In this document: positions 1 to 5,738 of the stretch, in pieces | How the letters are laid out: every line of letters starts with the position of its first letter | Numbering within the stretch: the first letter of the stretch is position 1 | Assembly (NCBI RefSeq): GCF_001908105.1 | Contig: NZ_MKGQ01000060.1 | Coordinates: forward strand, 1 to 7,950 | Length of the DNA: 7,950 bases | Direction of reading: 5' to 3' | Origin: Xenorhabdus eapokensis | Lineage (GTDB): Bacteria > Pseudomonadota > Gammaproteobacteria > Enterobacterales > Enterobacteriaceae | The notes under the pieces: generated by a model | Databases searched by the model: none | Told to the model about the DNA's origin: nothing | What the model saw: the letters and a program-made list of their open reading frames with translations, nothing else | Made by a program: the position numbers and the translations under genes

Positions 1-192
1 GGTTTATTCTCCTTGGCTGAATAAAATAGAGCGGCTATGGCAATCATTGCATGAAACCGTCACACGGAACCATTGTTGCCAATATATGTGGATGCTGATC
101 AAAAGAGTTAAGTTTTTTTTAAATGCCGCTTCAGCAAATCAATGGAAAGGGATAGGAAATATGAAACTCTCATAATTATGAAAAGTTATTTA
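1..192 (+). mobile_element. IS630-family insertion sequence, right end (partial)
   Basis: This is the 3' end of an IS630-family element: the end of its transposase gene plus about 17 non-coding bases. Positions 95-193 recur in reverse complement at 7852-7950 with one mismatch (C at 100, corresponding to a T in the other copy). The match breaks abruptly after 193. IS630 elements insert at TA, and the TA at 191-192 is the likely border (187-188 is an alternative). The element continues left beyond the window, so its other end cannot be seen. Confidence 0.85.
2..175 (+). CDS. IS630-family transposase, C-terminal fragment
   Basis: The frame is open from base 2 to the TAA at 173-175 and gives the last 57 residues of a DDE transposase. 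The segment YSPWLNKIERLW (residues 2-13 of the fragment) is the IS630/Tc1-mariner motif that carries the third catalytic acid, here the E of KIERLW. It is followed by an LHETVTRNH stretch and a basic tail (KRVKFF), both usual in IS630 proteins. The gene starts outside the window. It reads toward the prophage segment, opposite to the convergent copy at the other end. The identification is by motif and is firm at family level; the particular IS is not recognised. The end is intact, so the copy may be functional. Confidence 0.85.
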   Translation, partial: VYSPWLNKIERLWQSLHETVTRNHCCQYMWMLIKRVKFFLNAASANQWKGIGNMKLS

Positions 193-193
193 G
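95..193. repeat. 99-bp inverted repeat, left copy (partner 7852-7950)
   Basis: Ninety-eight of 99 bases match the reverse complement of 7852-7950. The only difference, at 100, is synonymous in the transposase (ATC versus ATT). The repeat is simply the shared IS630 end, so the whole segment between is bounded by oppositely oriented copies of one element. Confidence 0.95.
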
Positions 194-404
194 TGATATC
201 AGTCATTGAAACTAACTCACTAATAAGAGATCTGAATCTGGCAGCTTCTTTGGGATGATTGATTTCCATCTGACTAATTAAGGGCGCCATTTCATCCATT
301 AATTTAGTTGCGTATTTGTTTGCAATAGAAGCTGAATGATAAATACTTTCTTCCTGTGCTTCTGATGTATGACGGAGTTGGATGGCGGCTACTGGAGTAC
401 TCAT
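186..404 (-). CDS. Hypothetical phage early protein (72 aa), ends at the IS border
   Basis: A 72-residue protein, probably all helical, with no signal peptide or membrane segment and no family I recognise. It starts with MSTPVAAIQLRH and has a charged middle. Its ATG at 404 follows an AAGGAC Shine-Dalgarno with good spacing, 29 bases after the stop of the Icd-like gene, so both are probably read from the PL promoter near 679-708. The stop codon (186-188) and the last one or two codons lie in the sequence shared with the IS630 copy at the other end. The insertion therefore probably replaced the original C-terminus, and the native protein may have been longer. Genes further downstream in the left operon are lost. 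The position is that of early accessory or host-takeover genes in lambdoid phages, but no function can be assigned. Confidence 0.65.
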   Translation of the reverse strand: MSTPVAAIQLRHTSEAQEESIYHSASIANKYATKLMDEMAPLISQMEINHPKEAARFRSLISELVSMTDITK

Positions 405-433
405 GTATATGTCCTTATTGTAATCGGATTAAA

Positions 434-610
434 TTAATATTTTATGTAATTATTTGCATGAGGCGTAACTTGACCTGCCCACACTGTGATATATGAATTA
501 GATAGCATCATTTTTGCTTGTTGGTAGCTTTCAGCAATACATTTAATTCTGATGGGATATTTTTGATTGATATCAGAACGCTTAATTGCTGCGAAAATAA
601 ACGTTTTCAT
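434..610 (-). CDS. Small phage protein resembling Icd-like/Ash family (58 aa)
   Basis: A 58-residue product starting MKTFIFAAIKRSD. The pattern is a hydrophobic start (F-I-F-A-A-I-K-R), then PIRIKCIAES, then a C-terminal aromatic segment ending in WAGQV. It resembles the Icd-like/Ash small phage proteins, whose usual pattern is F-x-F-x-AI-x-R, then a RI-x-V-x-A-x-sE stretch, and a final FFAGRLP. Some members (phage P1 Icd) inhibit host cell division; others have no known role. A GGAGG site lies about 12 bases upstream, in the same leftward transcript as the 186-404 gene. A four-codon frame (MNLP, 622-608) sits between this Shine-Dalgarno and the ATG and overlaps it as ATGA, so re-initiation is possible. 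A first gene after PL with a Kil/Icd-like role fits lambdoid layout. The reading frame is well supported; the family is a motif-level guess. Confidence 0.6.
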   Translation of the reverse strand: MKTFIFAAIKRSDINQKYPIRIKCIAESYQQAKMMLSNSYITVWAGQVTPHANNYIKY

Positions 611-678
611 GGTAAATTCATTCCTCCAGTTTTGCTATTAGGTACATTACCAGTGAAGATGATCTTTCCTTGAAATAA

Positions 679-708
679 ATAATACCAAGGTATTTTTAAA
701 GGAGTCAA
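679..708 (-). promoter_or_regulatory. PL-type leftward early promoter
   Basis: On the minus strand, TTGACT (708-703) is followed after 18 bases by TATTAT (684-679). The -10 hexamer lies inside the repressor operator at 680-695, and the second operator lies upstream of the -35, as expected for a repressed lambdoid PL. It would drive the two small genes at 610-186. Confidence 0.7.
680..695. promoter_or_regulatory. Repressor operator OL1
   Basis: Sixteen-base near-palindrome TAATAC-CAAG-GTATTT covering the -10 box of PL. It shares its consensus (AAATAC-N4-GTATTT) with 721-736 and 1659-1674, and its CAAG centre with 1594-1609. Confidence 0.7.
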
Positions 709-720
709 TGGTATTTTTAA

Positions 721-736
721 AAATACTTGTGTATTT
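721..736. promoter_or_regulatory. Repressor operator OL2
   Basis: AAATAC-TTGT-GTATTT, a perfect inverted repeat with 6-base arms (8 counting flanking A/T pairs), just upstream of the PL -35 box. Its centre is 41 bases from that of OL1. Confidence 0.7.
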
Positions 737-794
737 TTTTATCTTGTTGATTTATAAAATATTAAAGTTTTAATATAGGTATGATATTCGATGT

Positions 795-818
795 TAATAA
801 TACCAATTGATATTATTA
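795..818. other. AT-rich inverted repeat, possible weak third left operator
   Basis: TAATAATA (795-802) and TATTATTA (811-818) form a perfect 8-base inverted repeat around an 8-base centre. The inner part (TAATACCAAT) resembles the left half of the repressor operators, but the right half fits poorly. It may be a degenerate operator or chance in AT-rich DNA. Confidence 0.3.
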
Positions 819-832
819 CGATATGCATGAGG

Positions 833-857
833 CGAGGCTGACTAACCATCAGCCTCG
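833..857 (-). terminator. Hairpin just after the repressor gene
   Basis: CGAGGCTGA (833-841) pairs perfectly with TCAGCCTCG (849-857) around a 7-base loop, 11 bases beyond the repressor stop. Its position suggests the end of the leftward repressor transcript. Neither side carries a proper T-run, so it may stabilise the 3' end or pause polymerase rather than act as an intrinsic terminator. Confidence 0.45.
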
Positions 858-867
858 TATGTTGGAT

Positions 868-1560
868 TTATGCAAATAGCTTTAATTTTTGTGGTTGACA
901 AAATAAGACCTTGGCGACTATACGCAGTAAAGATATTTCCTCTTTGTCGATATACCATGCCTCGTAGTGAGGGTTATCTGATAATACCGCCATTTTATAG
1001 CCTTGCATCTGTAGGCGCTTTACGTGCAGACAATGACCAAATATAAACAAGTAAATACCATCACCATCAAAGTGTTGAGAGGTTATATCAACAAAAATTT
1101 GATCTCCAGGCTCTATCGTATCTGCCATGCTATCGCCGTAGATAGAAATTACTTTGATTGCGTCAGAGGTACGGTTGTTAAACAGCATTTTGGCTTGTTT
1201 TGGAGTATATTCAATGGCATTGACTGCCTGCTTAAATTCAGCTGAAAATATTTCCCCTCCCCTTGAAAGGTTTTCTATATCCAAGGCATCAACTCTGAAA
1301 ATCTTATCTTGTTGGGCTGAGGTAGGTAAGGTGTTAGCCATTCCAGAATCAGGGACGCCAACACCTCGCTCTAGCCATGCCACTGAAACATCTAGCGCCT
1401 CAGCTATCGCCAGAATTTTCCTTGTAGAAGTAGCTTTACCTGAAGTTAGTTTCTGTATTGCCCCCTGAGTGACACCCACTTTTTGCGCTAAATGCATCTG
1501 CGTAAGCCCTCGAAGGGAAAGCGCATACTTAAGCCTTTGCGCTAATGTTTCATGTTTCAT
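868..1560 (-). CDS. CI/C2-like phage repressor, HTH plus S24 LexA-like domain (230 aa)
   Basis: Master repressor of the prophage. Residues about 6-60 are an XRE/lambda-repressor helix-turn-helix (core LTQMHLAQKVGVTQGAIQ). Residues about 130-220 are an S24/LexA-like domain with the catalytic Ser in YGDSM (S144) and Lys in HVKRLQ (K181), the domain that also makes dimers. Full length is typical. I chose the ATG at 1560, which has a GAGGA site 6 bases upstream; a TTG at 1566 is too close to that site. Related repressors, as I remember them, carry an Ala-Gly cleavage site in the linker; here the matching stretch (residues 97-103, NLSRGGE) has none, so self-cleavage on RecA activation is doubtful. 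Divergent from cro. PRM and OR3 lie upstream, so the gene is probably autoregulated. Other likely targets are the operators at PL and PR. Confidence 0.9.
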   Translation of the reverse strand: MKHETLAQRLKYALSLRGLTQMHLAQKVGVTQGAIQKLTSGKATSTRKILAIAEALDVSVAWLERGVGVPDSGMANTLPTSAQQDKIFRVDALDIENLSRGGEIFSAEFKQAVNAIEYTPKQAKMLFNNRTSDAIKVISIYGDSMADTIEPGDQIFVDITSQHFDGDGIYLFIFGHCLHVKRLQMQGYKMAVLSDNPHYEAWYIDKEEISLLRIVAKVLFCQPQKLKLFA

Positions 1561-1589
1561 AACCAATCCTCAAATTGAAATATTACTCA

Positions 1590-1618
1590 ATTTTAATCTC
1601 AAGGTATTAAAAAAACAA
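1590..1618 (-). promoter_or_regulatory. PRM-type promoter for the repressor
   Basis: On the minus strand TTGTTT (1618-1613) and TAAAAT (1595-1590) are 17 bases apart, about 30 bases before the repressor ATG. The operator at 1594-1609 lies between and over these elements, a layout suited to autorepression. Confidence 0.55.
1594..1609. promoter_or_regulatory. Repressor operator OR3 (PRM-side)
   Basis: TAATCT-CAAG-GTATTA. The right half and CAAG centre match OL1 closely; the left half is weaker. It overlaps PRM, the usual place for the lowest-affinity operator. Confidence 0.5.
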
Positions 1619-1629
1619 TTTTATCGCAC

Positions 1630-1658
1630 TTGCCTTGAAAATACTTAAGGATTAATAT
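1630..1658 (+). promoter_or_regulatory. PR-type rightward early promoter
   Basis: TTGCCT (1630-1635) and TAATAT (1653-1658) are separated by exactly 17 bases. One operator (1639-1654) fills the spacer and another (1659-1674) covers the start-site region. It would transcribe cro and the replication genes through to Q. Confidence 0.7.
1639..1654. promoter_or_regulatory. Repressor operator OR2
   Basis: AAATAC-TTAA-GGATTA: a perfect left half and a degenerate right half, between the -35 and -10 of PR, its centre 20 bases from that of OR1. Confidence 0.5.
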
Positions 1659-1674
1659 AAATACCAAAGTATTT
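1659..1674. promoter_or_regulatory. Repressor operator OR1
   Basis: AAATAC-CAAA-GTATTT, a perfect inverted repeat with 6-base arms directly after the PR -10 box and just before the cro Shine-Dalgarno. It is the best match to the shared operator consensus. Confidence 0.7.
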
Positions 1675-1690
1675 TTCGAGAGGGCGTGTA

Positions 1691-1939
1691 ATGAAAGAAA
1701 AGTCTTATGTATCACCAATCTATAAAGCTGTGAGTATTGCAGGAGGTCAGACAGCGCTTGCTAGGCAAATTGGAGTAACTCAAGGAGCTGTTTGGAAATG
1801 GCTTAGAGGGTTGAAAAGAGTTTCACCTGAGAATGCGGTTGCAATATCTGAAGCCACAAACGGTGCCATCCAAGCCCACGAACTCCGCCCCGATCTACCT
1901 AAAGTGTTCCCTCCGCCCACGGAGGTAAGTCATGAATAA
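1691..1939 (+). CDS. Cro/YdaS-like transcriptional regulator (82 aa)
   Basis: Small DNA-binding protein in the cro position, divergent from the repressor. Residues about 15-55 form a helix-turn-helix (GGQTALARQIGVTQGAVWKW), followed by NAVAISEATNGAI and then ELRPDL. The segment ending in ELRPDL is typical of YdaS/Cro proteins of enterobacterial prophages (Rac-type). The C-terminal tail is proline-rich (KVFPPPTE). A GAGAGGG site precedes the ATG at 1691. The gene is first in the PR transcript, and its 3' end overlaps the next small gene. By family it should bind the same operators as the repressor and favour lytic development. Some YdaS proteins are described as antitoxins of a YdaT partner, but no YdaT-like gene follows here, so the Cro role is preferred. 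Confidence 0.85.
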   Translation: MKEKSYVSPIYKAVSIAGGQTALARQIGVTQGAVWKWLRGLKRVSPENAVAISEATNGAIQAHELRPDLPKVFPPPTEVSHE

Positions 1940-2024
1940 CATTCAGCCGGTGGTTGTTTATGTGCTGGCGCTGGTGGTCATTCCGATCTGGGGTGCGTGG
2001 TTGTTGTCTGTGATCGGGATTTAG
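1932..2024 (+). CDS. Tiny single-span membrane protein (30 aa)
   Basis: A 30-residue product starting MNNIQPVVVYVLAL, with a hydrophobic stretch covering almost all of residues 6-29 and ending in LLSVIGI. It would be one membrane-spanning helix with no soluble domain. The ATG overlaps the last codons of cro (stop 1937-1939) and has a good Shine-Dalgarno (GGAGG at 1921-1925), which supports real, coupled translation. The stop lies two bases before the next gene. Similar orphan membrane peptides occur in lambdoid prophages at this place; no function is known to me. Confidence 0.6.
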   Translation: MNNIQPVVVYVLALVVIPIWGAWLLSVIGI

Positions 2025-2026
2025 TT

Positions 2027-2317
2027 ATGGGGCACTTTCCTGACTACATCAAAGTGACCATGCCATCGCATTTCTACCCAGACGATGGCGCATGGATTCA
2101 GGAAATGCTGGGGAAACTACGGGTTAGCACACGAGCGAAGATAACTGCCAAGTACTCAGAAGTGTATCAGGCGGCGTGGGATGAGGAACCCGTTTCATAC
2201 CGCAAAGACAACGCGGCACGACGAGCTGCCAACATCCGGCTCAGGGAATTTGTTGTGAAGTACGAAAGAGCGGCACAGGGGTATACGGACGAGCCGTTGA
2301 GGGTGGTTAACCAGTAA
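2027..2317 (+). CDS. Conserved phage early protein of unknown function (96 aa)
   Basis: A 96-residue soluble protein starting MGHFPDYIKVTMPSHFYPDD. It has an acidic/aromatic N-terminus followed by a basic helical part with paired arginines (residues 61-72). The start at ATG 2027, two bases after the preceding stop, is preferred. A GTG at 1997 in the same frame would add ten residues, but they overlap the membrane peptide gene and have no clear ribosome site. It looks like a family seen in enterobacterial prophages between cro and the replication genes. The location is that of lambda cII, but no HTH of CII type is visible, so I do not call it CII. Confidence 0.65.
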   Translation: MGHFPDYIKVTMPSHFYPDDGAWIQEMLGKLRVSTRAKITAKYSEVYQAAWDEEPVSYRKDNAARRAANIRLREFVVKYERAAQGYTDEPLRVVNQ

Positions 2318-2544
2318 TTAATTTTGGAGTTTATATGTATCGCCTAACTAGTACATCGATAGAGAAGAGAACCAGGGGGGTAAGGGGGGGTTGGAGAGTT
2401 CAGTAAGGTAAAGCACAGCCAAGTAAGAACACATTACTTAAATAGATCTCAGTAGGGAATACATAAGTTAATTAAGTGCACTAATAGGGTTTCAAAAATC
2501 GCTGTACTACCCAAGTGATACAAAATAACCATTGAGGAAACAAA
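2318..2544. other. Intergenic region before replication genes: G-tracts and inverted repeats, possible origin or leader
   Basis: This stretch holds no recognised gene except a doubtful 23-codon frame (2335-2406). Visible structure: two long G runs, G6 at 2375-2380 and G7 at 2384-2390, separated by TAA; a perfect inverted repeat AAGTAA/TTACTT (2421-2426 and 2434-2439) with a 7-base loop; palindromes TTAATTAA (2468-2475) and AGTGCACT (2475-2482); and repeated TCAGTA-A/G-GG words at 2399-2407 and 2449-2457. It sits directly before the replication module, so an origin or a structured leader is possible. No iterons comparable to those of lambda ori are seen. Confidence 0.35.
2335..2406 (+). CDS. 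Possible 23-codon leader ORF
   Basis: ATG at 2335 with a TTTTGGAG ribosome site at suitable distance gives a 23-residue basic peptide starting MYRLTSTSIEKRTRG and ending at TAA 2404-2406. The two G-tracts at 2375-2390 are inside it and encode the Arg/Gly-rich part. The good start context is the only support. It may be a leader peptide or chance. Confidence 0.3.
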   Translation: MYRLTSTSIEKRTRGVRGGWRVQ

Positions 2545-2919
2545 ATGAGCACAGAACTGAAAGAAAAATTAATCACCTTGCTGGAAGAGCAATTTCTCAC
2601 TGTCGCCGACATGCAGAACTTTGAAGCGGTACTCACAGCAAAGATCCGTGAGCAAGGCTGGTTCCTGCAAAAGAATTTCACCGTGACCGGATTAAGCGAT
2701 GGCCGAAATGGTCGCGTCGATTACATGGTGACCACTCACGCAGCGGCGAAATGCGCTATCGAGGCGGACAACCGATCACCGCGTAAACGATCACTGTTGA
2801 AATTAAGCGAGCTACCCGCGGGCATATCCGGTTTTGTGCTGCTCAAAGATGGCAAGCAACCTTTGCGTTACAGCGTGAACGGGGTTGATGTGATCCGTGC
2901 AACACCTTTCAGACACTGA
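2545..2919 (+). CDS. Phage protein, probable PD-(D/E)XK nuclease-like fold (124 aa)
   Basis: A 124-residue protein starting MSTELKEKLITLLEEQF, preceded by GAGGAAA. Residues 1-38 are helical. The core then reads NGRVDYMV (D59) and CAIEADNRSPRKRSLLKL (E73, D75, then a basic helix), followed by a strand (GFVLLKD). A G-R-x-D strand followed by an E-x-D plus PR-K-S-x-x-KL helix is seen in several small PD-(D/E)XK-type phage and restriction-related proteins, where the catalytic Lys can sit in the helix. This fold call is inference from the pattern. It is first in the replication cluster, 49 bases before the next small gene, and could process replication or recombination intermediates. Confidence 0.6.
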   Translation: MSTELKEKLITLLEEQFLTVADMQNFEAVLTAKIREQGWFLQKNFTVTGLSDGRNGRVDYMVTTHAAAKCAIEADNRSPRKRSLLKLSELPAGISGFVLLKDGKQPLRYSVNGVDVIRATPFRH

Positions 2920-2968
2920 TTCGGGATAGGTCTTTTCTGGCAGTGGGGATATTCAACGGGAGGTAAGA

Positions 2969-3139
2969 ATGTTTAGTCAGAATAAAAATCTGAGAGGGTG
3001 CAAGAAACCGAACAGCCAAACTTTGCAGGGTGCAACTGCTCAGGCTCTTGCGGTAGGTAATATACATACAGGCAGGATTACCTGCGCGAATTATCACACG
3101 GCAGCACAGAAAAATAAACAGGGAGTAACGTCATGCTAG
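2969..3139 (+). CDS. Small basic phage protein coupled to the helicase gene (56 aa)
   Basis: ATG 2969 has a strong GGGAGG site 5 bases upstream. The 56-residue product starts MFSQNKNLRGCKKPN, is basic and rich in Asn, Gln and Thr, has three cysteines (C11, C39, C56), and shows no membrane segment. Its stop (TAG 3137-3139) overlaps the helicase start (ATG 3133), which suggests translational coupling. The good ribosome site and the tight overlap make it a probable real gene. I do not recognise the family. Confidence 0.55.
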   Translation: MFSQNKNLRGCKKPNSQTLQGATAQALAVGNIHTGRITCANYHTAAQKNKQGVTSC

Positions 3140-4764
3140 AAATTACCCCCAACTTTGCACAGGAACGCGCTTTAAACATGTTGCGTCAGGATTGGAAGGG
3201 TTTTAATTCTTTCATGGTGTACGCTCCGACAGGTGCGGGCAAGACCGGACTAGCCGCGTTTATCACGCAGGGCTTTGTGTCAAAGGGAATGCGGGTTCTC
3301 TTCGTTGCCCCATTTACCGTCCTGATAAATCAGACTGCGCAGCGCTTTATTGAGTATGGTTTACCCGAAGATGAAATCGCTTATATCTGGCGTGATCACC
3401 CCAATCAAGACCCGTCCAGGCTAATTCAAATCGCCTCGGCGGATACACTGATCCGCCGTGAGTTTCCCGAAGATATCGATCTGCTGGTGATTGATGAAGC
3501 GCACCTGAAACGTAAGAAAATACTGGAAGAAATCACCCGGCTGACCACTGAAACAAACTGTAAGGTTGTCGGGTTATCGGGCACACCCTTCTCGCCGTTC
3601 CTCGGTCACTACTACCAGAAACTGATTAAGCCCACCACGATAAAGGAGTTAATCCAGCGTGGTGATCTGAGTCGTTATGAGTTCTATGCACCCACCAAGC
3701 CTGATTTGACGGGGGTGAAATCCTCCACCAATCCGGTATGCGGCAGTGACTACAAGGAAGATGAGATAGCCGAAATCATGTGCGGGGCTGACTTGGTGGG
3801 GGATGTGGTTAGTAGCTGGCTTAAGCTGGGTGAGAACCAGCCCACGATTTGTTTTTGTGTCAATGTCAGCCATGCCAATTTTATCACGGTCGAATTCAAT
3901 CGCGCTGGTGTTAACGCGGAAATCATGACCGCCAGTACGCCGCCCGAAGAAAGAGATCTGATTATCCATCAGTTTGAGCAGGGTGCAACGAAAATCATCG
4001 TCAATGTGGGCGTGCTGGTGGCAGGTTTTGACAGTGATGTGCGGTGCATTATCTATGCGCGTCCCACCAAGTCAGAAATTCGCTGGCTCCAAACAATCGG
4101 CAGAGGCCTGCGTACTGCCAAAGGTAAGGACAGGTGCATCATTCTTGATCACTCCGGCACGGTTCACCGCCTCGGTTACCCTGATGATATCGAGTATGAC
4201 GAGCTGCCCTGCAAAAACGACGGCATGAAAACCCGTGACAGTTACCGTGAGCAGGAGAAACGCGAGAAGTTACCCAAAGAATGTCCCTCCTGCCATTACA
4301 TGAAACCCGCAGGCGTTTATGTCTGCCCGAAATGCGACTTTAAACCGTTGTCAGGTGAGGATATTGAGGTCGATACCAGTCGTACCATCAAAAAACTCAG
4401 CAAGAAAGAGCGCGTCTACACACAGGCCGAAAAGCAGAGTTTCTATTCACAATTAAAGTATTACCAGAACCAGCGCGCTTCACAGGGCAAGACTATCAGT
4501 GATGGCTGGGTATCCAACACGTTTAAAGACAAGTTCGGCGTCTGGCCGCGCGGGTTTCATGATACCCCGCAGGAACTGACCCCCGAAGTGAATAACTTTA
4601 TCAAACATAAACAGATTGCGTGGGCGAAATCCCGCAAGAAAGCGGAGCAAGCGCCGCCGTCCAGTGACGACCAGCAGGAAATGCGCCTTGAGGTTGCTCA
4701 ACGCAAGGTCAGCGATATTCGTGAGCGCCTTGGTATGTCATCCAGTCAGGGAGAAATACGATGA
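3133..4764 (+). CDS. Phage replicative DEAD/DEAH-box (SF2) helicase (543 aa)
   Basis: ATP-dependent SF2 helicase of the phage replication module. Motifs in order: Walker A APTGAGKT (31-38); VAPFTVLINQ (58-67, motif Ia region); Walker B/DEAH box VIDEAH (119-124); motif III LSGTPF (148-153); C-terminal RecA domain with NVGVLVAGFD (291-300, motif V) and QTIGRGLR (320-327, motif VI arginine finger). A zinc-ribbon follows, with Cys384, Cys387, Cys398 and Cys401 (CPSC...CPKC). The last 130 residues are basic, probably for DNA or partner binding. All catalytic residues are present and the length is complete. It overlaps the upstream small gene by 7 bases and the primase by 4 (ATGA). Helicase plus Toprim primase pairs replace lambda O/P in many enterobacterial prophages, so a role in origin or fork unwinding is inferred. 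SF2 type sets it apart from DnaB-like helicases. Confidence 0.9.
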   Translation: MLEITPNFAQERALNMLRQDWKGFNSFMVYAPTGAGKTGLAAFITQGFVSKGMRVLFVAPFTVLINQTAQRFIEYGLPEDEIAYIWRDHPNQDPSRLIQIASADTLIRREFPEDIDLLVIDEAHLKRKKILEEITRLTTETNCKVVGLSGTPFSPFLGHYYQKLIKPTTIKELIQRGDLSRYEFYAPTKPDLTGVKSSTNPVCGSDYKEDEIAEIMCGADLVGDVVSSWLKLGENQPTICFCVNVSHANFITVEFNRAGVNAEIMTASTPPEERDLIIHQFEQGATKIIVNVGVLVAGFDSDVRCIIYARPTKSEIRWLQTIGRGLRTAKGKDRCIILDHSGTVHRLGYPDDIEYDELPCKNDGMKTRDSYREQEKREKLPKECPSCHYMKPAGVYVCPKCDFKPLSGEDIEVDTSRTIKKLSKKERVYTQAEKQSFYSQLKYYQNQRASQGKTISDGWVSNTFKDKFGVWPRGFHDTPQELTPEVNNFIKHKQIAWAKSRKKAEQAPPSSDDQQEMRLEVAQRKVSDIRERLGMSSSQGEIR

Positions 4765-5738
4765 ACAGAATAAAAACGGCCGATGCGGTGATAGGGCGCT
4801 GGCCTGAGATCTTCGCTTATTACAAATTGCCACCGGTGACAGGAAAAAGGCACTTCAAGGGCAACTGTCCAATCTGTAAGCAAAAAGGCAAGTTCCGCAT
4901 TGATGATCGGGATGGCAGGGGAACGTTCATCTGCACCTGTAACGCAGGGGATGGCTGGAAGTTACTCACCCTGACACAGGGCAAAGAGTACAAGGCGCTG
5001 GCGGATGAGATTGATCTGTTGCTGGGCATCCAGTCCGATAAACGTAGCGTGGGGAAAAAAGAGACCAATATCACCACATTCAGAAACAGAGTGACCGCCT
5101 GCTATACCAACTTATCCAACCTGAAAGGTACACAGGGCGAAGCCTATCTGCGAAATCGGGGTATTCACGTCCTGCCCGCCGACAATGTGAAATATTGTTC
5201 CGAGCAGCCCGTTCGCAATGGGAAACTACAAGCTATCTGGTCATTGGTGACGGACGCTAAAGGCACATTGTGTTACCTGCACCGCACCTATCTTGATGGC
5301 GATAAAAAAGCGGACATCACGCCACAAAAGAAACTGGATGCGATGCAGGAAGATAGCTATCGCGACCACGCCCAGTCACTAGCGATCCGTCTTTTCCCAG
5401 TCGATTCGACATTGGGTATTGCGGAGGGCATCGAAACCGCATTGTCCTGTAAACAAATCTACGGGGTGAATACCTGGTCAGTGGTAAATGCGGGGCTTAT
5501 GGAACGCTTTCTGGTTCCCAGAGGGGTTAAGCATTTAATTATCTTCGCAGATAACGACTGGAGCGCCACAGGTCATGCGGCGGCAATGGTGTGTGCGACT
5601 AAAAATCTGAAAGCGAATAACGACTTAGAAAAGGTCAGCGTTCGTTGGCCTGACTTTGGGGATTTTAACGACCTGCTCCAGAACGGGGATCAGGCCAGAG
5701 AATTAGTATTTCCGAAAAAGACAGCGGAGACAGCATAA
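4761..5738 (+). CDS. Phage DNA primase, zinc-ribbon plus Toprim (325 aa)
   Basis: DnaG/P4-alpha-like primase that would make RNA primers. N-terminal zinc ribbon of the P4-primase type: Cys36 and Cys39 (NCPIC), then [14 protein letters not shown] with Cys58 and Cys60 (CTCNAGDGW). Residues about 105-200 form the connecting domain. The Toprim core has the Glu in [12 protein letters not shown] (E222) and the paired acids in IIFADND (D264, D266) that bind metal, then GDFNDLL (300-306), usual near the end of this family. The helicase domain found in P4 alpha is absent; that task falls to the adjacent helicase. ATG overlaps the helicase stop (ATGA), and the stop overlaps the Q start by one base, so all three are co-translated. 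No defects seen. Confidence 0.9.
   Translation: MNRIKTADAVIGRWPEIFAYYKLPPVTGKRHFKGNCPICKQKGKFRIDDRDGRGTFICTCNAGDGWKLLTLTQGKEYKALADEIDLLLGIQSDKRSVGKKETNITTFRNRVTACYTNLSNLKGTQGEAYLRNRGIHVLPADNVKYCSEQPVRNGKLQAIWSLVTDAKGTLCYLHRTYLDGDKKADITPQKKLDAMQEDSYRDHAQSLAIRLFPVDSTLGIAEGIETALSCKQIYGVNTWSVVNAGLMERFLVPRGVKHLIIFADNDWSATGHAAAMVCATKNLKANNDLEKVSVRWPDFGDFNDLLQNGDQARELVFPKKTAETA

Noticed and set aside
161..230. Short ATG frames after the IS end as leader peptides
   Set aside because: The ATG at 161 is in frame with the transposase and is an internal Met; the frame from 178 crosses the IS border antisense to the 72-residue gene and differs at the second copy.
1024..1468. Two rightward open frames opposite the repressor gene
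   Set aside because: They are antisense to a well-supported repressor, have no ribosome sites and no recognisable protein features.
1997..2026. GTG start extending the 96-residue protein by ten residues
   Set aside because: The extension overlaps the membrane peptide gene and has no good ribosome site; the ATG at 2027 fits the tight operon spacing.
3649..3969. Leftward 106-residue open frame inside the helicase
   Set aside because: It lies fully within the core of a clear SF2 helicase gene; the sequence has no domain pattern and no promoter.
4616..4807. Rightward 63-residue open frame spanning the helicase-primase junction
   Set aside because: Shadow frame; both overlapped genes have strong motif support and tight coupling at ATGA.
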